From NCBI GenBank assembly GCA_002172675.1, contig NETF01000180.1:1-44758 (forward strand): a stretch of 44,758 bases of DNA, read 5' to 3'. Both the position numbers and the translations under genes were made by a program. The notes below the pieces were generated by a model that saw nothing but the letters and a program-made list of their open reading frames with translations, was not told the DNA's origin and ran no database searches. Numbering within the stretch: position 1 is the stretch's first letter; the number at the start of each line of letters is the position of its first letter. Positions 38,403 through 44,758 of this stretch are shown here, in pieces. This stretch comes from an unicellular cyanobacterium SU3 (lineage in GTDB: Bacteria > Cyanobacteriota > Cyanobacteriia > Cyanobacteriales > Microcystaceae).

Positions 38403-38630
38403 TTACTCGTCTTCGGGAGGACTTAATAACAAAAGGGCAGTCCACTGGTCTGGAGAACACACTTGTAACGCAGCTTGAGACCCTTGACCACAATAAATCC
38501 CCAAGCCTATATCTAGAACACGACTGGGAATATCATGAGCAGCTAAAAGTTGTTGCATTAATTCTGCCTCCCACCGTGCTTTTGTTGTTTTGATCGTAAT
38601 CCAGGATATAGTATTTATCTGCTCAGCCAT
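38403..38630 (-). CDS. Small DUF2007-like protein
   Basis: The 75-residue protein SWITIKTTKARWEAELMQQLLAAHDIPSRVLDIGLG...AALQVCSPDQWTALLLL looks like the DUF2007/putative signal-transducing fold: an alpha-beta ferredoxin-like layout with a helix for arranging one chain. The ATG at 38628-38630 is preferred to a TTG two codons upstream. It ends 38 bases before accD starts on the same strand, so it may be co-transcribed with accD. Function is unknown. Confidence 0.7.
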   Translation of the reverse strand: MAEQINTISWITIKTTKARWEAELMQQLLAAHDIPSRVLDIGLGIYCGQGSQAALQVCSPDQWTALLLLSPPEDE

Positions 38631-38636
38631 AATCAA

Positions 38637-38855
38637 CCATTGAGAAATGACAGTATTTAACTTGATTTGATAACCCAGGGCAAAAATTCCCTGTTTCTTT
38701 TTTACCTCAAGGCTGACACAAAAAACAATCTGCTCAACGCATCAAGTCGCTAAAATCCAGTAATCATTCAATAAAGTTTAAACCAGATTAAACATAAACA
38801 TAATTTAAACCCACACGGGTAGCCCCATGTAGGAGTAAATAAAACAGAGAAAATT
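38637..38855. other. Intergenic
   Basis: I see no gene or RNA here. It should contain the promoter for the 38403-38630 gene and the 3' end of the 38856 gene. Confidence 0.3.
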
Positions 38856-39074
38856 TTAACTAATTTCTTCAATAGAACGTTCTAACATTGATTCTTTTTT
38901 ACTTTCTTCGTGTTTACGTTCTTGGGCTAAGGACTCCCTAGCTTTTTCATCAACATTCTCTTCATGATGAGTTTGCTCTACTTCAGCAGCACGATTTGTC
39001 ATTGTTTGATGGTGTTGTTCATCCTTGAGATATTGTTTAGCCATCAATTCCCGTGCTTTTTCATCCGTATTCAT
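38856..39074 (-). CDS. Small hydrophilic protein with duplicated motif
   Basis: A 72-residue, highly charged, probably helical or disordered protein (Glu-, Lys-, His-rich). A motif is repeated: TDEKARELMAKQ (3-14) and VDEKARESLAQE (41-52). It has no hydrophobic core or cysteine. I do not recognise it. Such compositions occur in stress-related proteins, but nothing here proves that. An ATG start is preceded by GGAGAAAT on the minus strand, a usable ribosome binding site. Confidence 0.6.
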   Translation of the reverse strand: MNTDEKARELMAKQYLKDEQHHQTMTNRAAEVEQTHHEENVDEKARESLAQERKHEESKKESMLERSIEEIS

Positions 39075-39276
39075 AATTGAATTTCTCCATGGCTAACGTT
39101 ACCTATATTTTATCATCGGCTATCACAAACCTAAAACTTTGCGTTACATTATCATTAAACCCCATTGTGCATTGTGCCTAAATATCTTAAAGAAATATTA
39201 GGCATAATCCCTTAAGCAAGGCATAATAGAATGGGTTGATGAGGAGGAATCGGGACTTGTTAAAGTCTCTAGCATT

Positions 39277-41205
39277 ATGGAACAATCGACAAATCAAGGG
39301 ACTACAGCGAATCACCCAGCTTTATTAGAGCGCATTGCCCTACGAACCAGTCAAATTCCTTGGCAATTGTGGGCAATTGTCTTAATTATCGTCTCTGGAA
39401 CCATCGGTTTTACAGCAACATCCATGTTGTTAAGGTTGCCAAAATCCCCTCAATGTGTGCGGATTTTTTGGCCCGTTGCCTCAGCATCAATGCGTATCTA
39501 TTGCGCCCAAATCGAAGCAGAACAAGGAAACGTCGATAGTTTCCTACGGGCTATTAAATTAGTTGAGGCACTCCCAGATGATCATCCCCTACGGCACGAG
39601 ATTAACCGTAACGTCGAAGAATGGGCGGTGGCTATTCTCGATATTGCCGAAAAAGAATTCCAACAGGGTAAATTAGAAGCAGCCATTAAAACAGCCCGTC
39701 GCGTCCCTAGTAACGTTCAAGTGTACGAAGTGGTAGAAGAGAGGATCGAAAAATGGCGCAGTATTTGGCGAGAAGGAGAAGAAATTTTTGCTCAAGTTGA
39801 AGAAGAGTTACGGGAGTCTAACTGGAATCTGGCGTTTAGAGAAGCAGTCAAACTCTTGAGTGTTCCCAATAAATACTGGGCAACCACCCGATACGATGAC
39901 ACCGTTAAGAGAATTCAATTAGCTCAAGAGGAAAGCAGTCGCTTAGATGATGCTTATGCTGTATTACGTCGTGGAGGGATCGAGAACTGGTTAACAGCGA
40001 TCGCCGATGCTGAAAAAATTTCCCCTGAAAGTTACGCTTACAGAGAAGCTCAAAACCTCATCGAAGATGCTAAAGAAAAAATTCTCGACTATGTTGATGA
40101 TCTTATTGATGAGCGTCGTTGGTCAGCCTTGTCTGATGTAGTCAATCAACTGCCAGATAGTTTGGCCTTATCAGAAGAAATTGCAGACTGGAGAACCCTT
40201 GCCAGTGCTGGCTTAGATGCTCAAACCGGAACCATAGAAAACCTAGAAATTGCTATTTTAGCCTTAGGAGAAATTGACGAAAATCGTCCCCTCTATCAAG
40301 AAGCTCAAGATTTAATTAACCGTTTTGAGTTAGAAAAACAAGATATTGTCCATCTGCAAGAAGCCCGTAACTTAGCATCAGGAGGCAGTGTAGATGACTT
40401 GAATGCAGCCATTGCCGCAGCTGAACAGGTTCCTTCGAGTAATCCTCGTTACCAAGAAGCTAAACAAGAAATTAATCAATGGACTAGCACGATTCAAGTC
40501 CGTGAAGACCAACCCATCTTGGATAATGCCCGTAGTACAGCAGCTAGTGGTAATATATCTGATCTTAGAGAAGCGATCGCTCAAGCTCAAATGATCGGGC
40601 CTGGCCGAGCTTTATCCAATGAAGCCCAACAAGAGATTAATCAATGGCGTGGGAGTATCCAACGTCAAGAAGATCAACCAATTTTAAATCAAGCTATGGC
40701 TTTAGCAGCAGGAAAAGACTATCAAGCAGCCATTAACACTGCTCAACAAATTGGTTCAGGCCGGGTTCTCTATTCAGAAGCTCAAAGTAATATTAGTCAA
40801 TGGCAACGGGAAATTAGGGCTGATCGCAATTTACAAGAAGCTTATTTAATTGCCCAACCCCAAACCCCTCAAGCTTTGATTTCGGCGATCGCGGTGGTTC
40901 GTAAAATTCCCTCTTCGACGGATGTAGGGTCCCAAGCAAAACAAGCTCTTGATCGCTGGAGTTTTCAATTACTTTCTATGGCTCAAAAATTAGCTAATCG
41001 CTCCTTATTACCTGAAGCCGTCAAATTAGCTAGAATGGTTCCTGGGGATAGTGCTGCTTATAACTCTGCTCAAGCACAAATCACAGTTTGGAATAAGCTA
41101 ATAGAACCACCCAAACCAGAAATGCCCCCTTCATTAGCTCCACAAAACGAATTTGTACCGATTCTCGACAGTGAAACTTCTGACAGTGAACCTGAAAGAA
41201 GATAA
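39277..41205 (+). CDS. Membrane-anchored helical-repeat protein
   Basis: The 642-residue protein has a short N-terminus, one transmembrane helix (about 28-51), and then almost entirely alpha-helical sequence. At least two clear ~66-residue repeats lie around 400-530, each with EAQQEINQW...I..(R/Q)EDQPIL..A...AA....AI..AQ.IG.GR.L; weaker copies precede and follow them. The repeat pattern is TPR/alpha-solenoid-like. The tail is Pro/Ser/Glu-rich. It is conserved in cyanobacteria by recall and often called chromosome segregation ATPase-like, but no ATPase motif is visible. DUF1350 follows after 18 bases on the same strand, so the two are probably co-expressed. Confidence 0.75.
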   Translation: MEQSTNQGTTANHPALLERIALRTSQIPWQLWAIVLIIVSGTIGFTATSMLLRLPKSPQCVRIFWPVASASMRIYCAQIEAEQGNVDSFLRAIKLVEALPDDHPLRHEINRNVEEWAVAILDIAEKEFQQGKLEAAIKTARRVPSNVQVYEVVEERIEKWRSIWREGEEIFAQVEEELRESNWNLAFREAVKLLSVPNKYWATTRYDDTVKRIQLAQEESSRLDDAYAVLRRGGIENWLTAIADAEKISPESYAYREAQNLIEDAKEKILDYVDDLIDERRWSALSDVVNQLPDSLALSEEIADWRTLASAGLDAQTGTIENLEIAILALGEIDENRPLYQEAQDLINRFELEKQDIVHLQEARNLASGGSVDDLNAAIAAAEQVPSSNPRYQEAKQEINQWTSTIQVREDQPILDNARSTAASGNISDLREAIAQAQMIGPGRALSNEAQQEINQWRGSIQRQEDQPILNQAMALAAGKDYQAAINTAQQIGSGRVLYSEAQSNISQWQREIRADRNLQEAYLIAQPQTPQALISAIAVVRKIPSSTDVGSQAKQALDRWSFQLLSMAQKLANRSLLPEAVKLARMVPGDSAAYNSAQAQITVWNKLIEPPKPEMPPSLAPQNEFVPILDSETSDSEPERR

Positions 41206-41223
41206 GATTAAGTTGATTAGATT

Positions 41224-41997
41224 ATGGAATGGCAAGAAATCTCAGGAAGTTCCGTTTTAATTCCTCGATACCCTATCGCGATTATTCATTTTTTAGGCGG
41301 TGCTTTTGTGGGAACTGCACCGAATGTTACTTATCGTTGGCTACTTGAAGAACTGGCCAAGGAAGGCTATGCTGTAATCACAACTCCTTTTGTCAATACC
41401 TTTGATCATTTAGCGATCGCTCGCAATGTTCTTAACCGTTTCGAGAACATTTTAGACCGCTTACAAACGAATACATCCCTCGGACAAGGTTATTTACCGA
41501 TTTATGGTATCGGTCATAGTATGGGTTGTAAACTTCATTTATTAATTGGTAGTCTTTTTTCCGTTGAAAGAGCAGGAAATATTTTGATTTCTTTTAATAA
41601 TTATCCAGTTAAAAAAGCAATTCCTTTTTTAGAACAGATTGATGTCGATAAATACTTAAGTTTAGAGTTTACGCCTTCTCCTGATGAAACTAAAATTATT
41701 ATATCAAAAGATTACCAAATTAGACGCAATTTATTAGTAAAATTTACTAACGATAATATTGATGAGACTTTAGTATTAAGACCTATTTTAGACGAAAAAT
41801 ATCCTAACTTAATTGCACTACAAAATTTATCGGGGAATCATTTAACCCCATTATCCCAAGAAATAAAGTGGCAAATGGGGGAAGTTTTTACACCTTTTGA
41901 TGCCGTTGGACAATGGGTAAAGCAAACCTTTTCCCGTGACTTATATTCCTTAAAATATGAAATTTTACGATGGTTAGATCCTGCTAAAATTGTATAG
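41224..41997 (+). CDS. DUF1350 family protein (alpha/beta hydrolase-like)
   Basis: The 257-residue protein has IHFLGGAFVGTAPNVTYRWLLEELAKEGY, typical of the DUF1350 family of cyanobacteria and plastids. A nucleophile-elbow-like GIGHSMGCKLHLLIGS and a late GNHLTPL (possible catalytic His) suggest a serine-hydrolase fold. The substrate is unknown. It lies 18 bases after the helical-repeat gene. Its stop meets the stop of the cupin gene on the opposite strand with no gap. Confidence 0.9.
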   Translation: MEWQEISGSSVLIPRYPIAIIHFLGGAFVGTAPNVTYRWLLEELAKEGYAVITTPFVNTFDHLAIARNVLNRFENILDRLQTNTSLGQGYLPIYGIGHSMGCKLHLLIGSLFSVERAGNILISFNNYPVKKAIPFLEQIDVDKYLSLEFTPSPDETKIIISKDYQIRRNLLVKFTNDNIDETLVLRPILDEKYPNLIALQNLSGNHLTPLSQEIKWQMGEVFTPFDAVGQWVKQTFSRDLYSLKYEILRWLDPAKIV

Positions 41998-42321
41998 TTA
42001 ATCAACTAAATTTCCATGAATCGCTAACCAAATACAAGGGGGATCACCACTGGTAAAGATAACCCGATGTTTTTCATGAGCTTTAATTAATAAATAATCC
42101 CCTGGTTTAAGCTCAATTGAGGAATTATCTGAATATAATAATGTTGCTTTTCCTTGTAATAAAATAACCCATTCGTCTTGGTCTTGATCGTACCAAGTTC
42201 CTTCAGGTGTAGTTTGTCCACTAGAAATAATACGCTCTATTTTTAAATTTTGACTATTAATAATCGTCTCAAAAATCTCTTGATTTCCTATATCATTACT
42301 TAACTGAAAAATATTATTCAT
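41998..42321 (-). CDS. Cupin-domain protein
   Basis: The 107-residue single-domain cupin shows W.DQDQDEWVILLQGKATLLY (motif 1 region) and PGDYLLIKAHEKHRV (motif 2 with His). One or two of the usual metal His of motif 1 are replaced (DQDEW), so metal binding is uncertain. Ligand and role are unknown. It is tail-to-tail with DUF1350 and divergent from glmU. Confidence 0.85.
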   Translation of the reverse strand: MNNIFQLSNDIGNQEIFETIINSQNLKIERIISSGQTTPEGTWYDQDQDEWVILLQGKATLLYSDNSSIELKPGDYLLIKAHEKHRVIFTSGDPPCIWLAIHGNLVD

Positions 42322-42422
42322 AACTCAGAAATTTGCCAATTATTAATTATTAATTCTCAACCCCCTATCCAAAAAACACAGGACACGATATACTCCTTTC
42401 GAGACTGTTGATGGATAGAAAC

Positions 42423-43790
42423 ATGGTAGCCGTAGCAATTCTTGCAGCAGGAAAAGGAACACGGATGAAATCTGACTTACCTAAAGTATTACACACTTTA
42501 GGGGGGCGATCGCTAGTACAAAGGGTACTCAATAGTTGTGATCTCATTGCCCCATCTCGAAAATTGATTATCATTGGCTATGAAGGGGAACAAGTCAAAC
42601 AGTCTTTTGAAGATAGTTCATCCCTGGAATTCGTAGAACAAAAAGAACAATTAGGGACAGGTCACGCCATACAGCAGTTATTAGCCCATTTACAAGGGTT
42701 TGAGGGAGATTTATTGGTTTTAAACGGCGATGCGCCCTTGTTACGCCCAGAAACTTTAGAAAATTTACTTCATATTCATCAAAAAAATAATAACGCAGCC
42801 ACCTTATTAACTGCTAATTTACCCAACCCCAAAGGTTACGGACGAGTTTTCTGCGACGGAAACAACTATGTCAGTCAAATTGTCGAAGATCGTGACTGTA
42901 ACGCAGCACAGAAAAACAACCATCGGGTAAATGGGGGAATTTATTGTTTTAACTGGCCTAAGTTAGCGCAAGTGTTACCAAAGCTTTCTACTAATAATGA
43001 CCAAAAAGAGTATTATTTAACCGAGGTAGTAGACTATCTTAATCCTGTGATGGCCGTTGATGTAGAAGATTATTATGAGATTAATGGTATAAATGATCGC
43101 TATCAATTGTCTGAGGCTAACGATATTTTACAAGATCGCATCAAAAAGCGTTGGATGAATGCAGGGGTGACGATGATCGATCCTGATAGCATCACTATTG
43201 ATGATACGGTTATCTTAGAACCTGATGTGATTCTTGAACCTCAAACCCATTTACGGGGTAAAACAACTATCGGTGCAAAAAGTCGTATTGGTCCAGGTAG
43301 TCTTATTGAAAATAGTACCATCGGTGAACAAGTAACGGTACTTTATTCGGTTATTACCGACTCAGAAGTAGCTTCTCATTGTCGCGTTGGCCCCTACACG
43401 CATTTGCGAGGAGAAGCGAAAATTGAAGCATCTTGTCGTATTGGTAATTTTGTGGAGATTAAAAAGACTCAGGTAGGAAATAAAAGCAATGTTGCTCATT
43501 TATCTTATCTTGGGGATGCTAATTTAGGTCAACAGGTTAATGTGGGTGCAGGAACCATTACTGCTAATTATGATGGTTATCAGAAGCATCAGACTATTAT
43601 TGGCGATCGCACTAAAACAGGTGCAAACAGTGTGTTTGTTGCACCTGTAACGTTGGGTGAAGAGGTAACAGTGGCTGCCGGATCGGTTGTAACAAACGAT
43701 GTTCCGAATCATGCTTTGGTTATTGCCAGACAACGACAAAGAATTATTGAAGATTGGAAGGCGAAAATGGCTCAAAGACAATCACAATAA
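42423..43790 (+). CDS. glmU: Bifunctional GlmU
   Basis: Makes UDP-GlcNAc: the N-terminal domain is a uridyltransferase and the C-terminal domain an acetyltransferase. The 455 residues start [28 protein letters not shown], the pyrophosphorylase signature. [18 protein letters not shown] and VNGGIYCFN follow, then a left-handed beta-helix of hexapeptide repeats from about 250 with the acetyltransferase residues VEIKKTQVG and [13 protein letters not shown]. An ATG at 42411 (four codons earlier) is an alternative start. UDP-GlcNAc feeds peptidoglycan and surface glycan synthesis. Confidence 0.95.
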   Translation: MVAVAILAAGKGTRMKSDLPKVLHTLGGRSLVQRVLNSCDLIAPSRKLIIIGYEGEQVKQSFEDSSSLEFVEQKEQLGTGHAIQQLLAHLQGFEGDLLVLNGDAPLLRPETLENLLHIHQKNNNAATLLTANLPNPKGYGRVFCDGNNYVSQIVEDRDCNAAQKNNHRVNGGIYCFNWPKLAQVLPKLSTNNDQKEYYLTEVVDYLNPVMAVDVEDYYEINGINDRYQLSEANDILQDRIKKRWMNAGVTMIDPDSITIDDTVILEPDVILEPQTHLRGKTTIGAKSRIGPGSLIENSTIGEQVTVLYSVITDSEVASHCRVGPYTHLRGEAKIEASCRIGNFVEIKKTQVGNKSNVAHLSYLGDANLGQQVNVGAGTITANYDGYQKHQTIIGDRTKTGANSVFVAPVTLGEEVTVAAGSVVTNDVPNHALVIARQRQRIIEDWKAKMAQRQSQ

Positions 43791-43793
43791 GGA

Positions 43794-43931
43794 ATGAAAA
43801 CAGATACTATCTTCTATCGTCTTTTTCAATCTTTCCCCAGTATATTCTTTGAATTAATTCAACACCCTGTTGATGAAGCAGATAACTATCGTTTTATAAC
43901 TTACTGTTCTTTGTTTATTAAGACAGTATGA
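43794..43931 (+). pseudogene. N-terminal remnant of a DUF2887/Rpn-family protein
   Basis: This 45-codon ORF, three bases after the glmU stop, reads MKTDTIFYRLFQSFPSIFFELI.HPVDEADNYRF. That is the start of DUF2887 proteins (Rpn-type recombination-promoting nuclease/putative transposase, abundant in cyanobacteria). After NYRF the family sequence stops and the frame enters unrelated DNA that in another frame belongs to an IS transposase. The gene is therefore truncated, probably by an IS insertion or deletion near 43893-43905. Confidence 0.65.
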
Positions 43932-44114
43932 ATTAGTCATTCTTGGAGACCGAGAATTCCATAGTGTAAAATTAGCTTATTGGCTGAAACAAAAAAGTAA
44001 AAAACAACTGTACCTCATAAAGTCGCAAACTGCTGTAAAACTTATTTTATTAATCTTTTTCAAGCAGTTAAAGTTATTGATTTAGAGGCAAATTACTGGT
44101 TTGTGGCCGCATAA
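43900..44114 (+). pseudogene. IS4-like transposase remnant
   Basis: One frame gives TVLCLLRQYELVILGDREFHSVKLAYWLKQK; the DREFHSVKLA segment is the kind of motif around the second catalytic Asp of IS4-type transposases. A shifted frame then gives FQAVKVIDLEANYWFVAA to a TAA at 44112-44114, matching the end of the fragment at the left window edge. A deletion and a frameshift separate the two parts, so this copy is dead. Confidence 0.65.
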
Positions 44115-44144
44115 ATTTTTGAGTGACTTTTTCAGCAAAGCCTA
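44109..44144 (+). repeat. IS 3'-end repeat, copy 2
   Basis: Direct repeat of 177-212 with two mismatches by eye; it spans the stop and trailer of the transposase remnant. Confidence 0.6.
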
Positions 44145-44307
44145 CATATTTAGAAGTTTCGCATTGACAAAAGAAACATAATATGGAGTGTTCTTTAGAA
44201 GCGCACCGCGAAGCGGATCTCTGATACTGTTGGCGAAAGTAATCTAAACGTATTTCAAAGTGAAGTATAAAAAGAATTGTCAACGAAACGATAGGGATAG
44301 GCAAGCC

Positions 44308-44340
44308 AAGTAATACATGGCTCACAGCGATGTATTACTT
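44308..44340. repeat. 11-bp perfect inverted repeat in mobile-element debris
   Basis: AAGTAATACAT (44308-44318) and ATGTATTACTT (44330-44340) with an 11-base loop. TAATACATGG recurs at 44440-44449. It may be an element end or a MITE fragment. Confidence 0.4.
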
Positions 44341-44365
44341 CTTCCATATATTACTTGGAAAAGAC

Positions 44366-44434
44366 ATGAAACGTAAACGAGATATTCAAGGGAAGTTTGC
44401 CATAAAAAATCAGGATTACCTGAACTTTCTTTAA
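44366..44434 (+). pseudogene. Start of a small RHH-type regulator, truncated
   Basis: The 22-codon ORF MKRKRDIQGKFAIKNQDYL resembles the opening of short cyanobacterial ribbon-helix-helix proteins (KRKRDSQGRF type, by recall). It then ends at TAA, and the family body is missing. Confidence 0.3.
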
Positions 44435-44477
44435 CCTTTTAATACATGGTAACGTCCCCAATAATAAAAGGAAAAAA

Positions 44478-44639
44478 TTAACCTTTTTCGGGCTTAAGAG
44501 TATAAAAACGAGAATAACGAGTAGATGCTACAGGAATATCATTTAACCAATTATCCAGACGATATAAATTCAACGCTGCTGCTGTTAAAATGTGCTGTAA
44601 GTGGGTTTTAGGCAAACCCACATAACGAGATTCAGTAGA
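44478..44639 (-). pseudogene. C-terminal remnant of an IS1182-like transposase
   Basis: The minus-strand frame reads SRYVGLPKTHLQHILTAAALNLYRLDNWLNDIPVASTRYSRFYTLKPEKG to a stop at 44478. The RYxGLxKTHLQHxLTA segment is typical of the C-terminus of IS1182-type transposases. An in-frame stop (44640-44642) interrupts the frame upstream, so it is decayed. Confidence 0.6.
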
Positions 44640-44758
44640 TCACAAACTCAGTTTCAGAGAGGCGAAACGTTAATCTGCGATCGCCAATTTACGTTGAAAC
44701 AGCCCAAAAAACCTCCTTAAACATAAGTTTGTTTTATATAATAGAAGATTGGACTTAA

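Noticed and set aside
44074-44325. 83-codon minus-strand ORF over the IS remnants
   Set aside because: It overlaps the conserved IS 3' end and repeat debris in antisense and has no family resemblance.

Overview
The window looks like chromosomal DNA of an AT-rich unicellular cyanobacterium of the Crocosphaera/Cyanothece type. Supporting signs are psbN, a glutamine synthetase gene with a canonical NtcA promoter, the rimO-crhR gene pair, many HIP1 octamers (GCGATCGC), and cyanobacterial conserved proteins such as DUF1350, PIN/TRAM and a lumenal pentapeptide-repeat protein. The genus is inferred from remembered protein similarity, not from a search.

Left part (1-18.5 kb). The window opens inside the 3' end of an IS transposase gene. 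It continues with a membrane protein divergent from glnA, an IS-like element (2825-4170) whose transposase seems to have lost an internal segment, and the minus-strand rimO-crhR operon (methylthiotransferase and redox/cold RNA helicase). Next come clpP-clpX (ATP-dependent protease), aroB (shikimate pathway) and the 43-residue psbN. These are followed by an XPB-like SF2 helicase with a small orphan ORF, a secreted FAD-dependent oxidoreductase, two small divergent genes of which one looks like a ribbon-helix-helix protein, a membrane-anchored class A beta-lactamase-like serine hydrolase, and a YraN-family protein.

Central part (18.7-33.7 kb). A lumenal pentapeptide-repeat gene is followed by an all-minus-strand cell-surface polysaccharide cluster. 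In transcription order it holds an ABC-2 permease (Wzm-like), an ATPase with a C-terminal Wzt-type domain, a polysaccharide pyruvyl transferase-like protein, two paralogous GT2 glycosyltransferases, a GT4 glycosyltransferase, a UDP-glucuronate 4-epimerase-like enzyme, and an O-antigen ligase/polymerase-like membrane protein. Together these would make nucleotide-sugar precursors, assemble and cap a glycan, and export it. Divergent from the exporter is a 5-kb gene for a multidomain extracellular protein (G8, beta-helix, PKD, cadherin-like, a duplicated unnamed domain, RTX repeats), probably secreted by a type I system. No HIP1 octamer was found from 18.4 to 38.1 kb, in contrast to the flanks.

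Right part (33.8-44.8 kb). Mostly housekeeping or conserved cyanobacterial genes: a PIN/TRAM membrane protein, hemW, a flavin reductase-like protein, an MIF-like tautomerase, accD, two small proteins, a membrane-anchored helical-repeat protein, DUF1350, a cupin and glmU. From the glmU stop to the window end the DNA is a graveyard of mobile-element fragments: a DUF2887 start, an IS4-like transposase related to the one at the left edge, a small RHH-like start, and an IS1182-like C-terminus. No tRNA, rRNA or CRISPR array was found.
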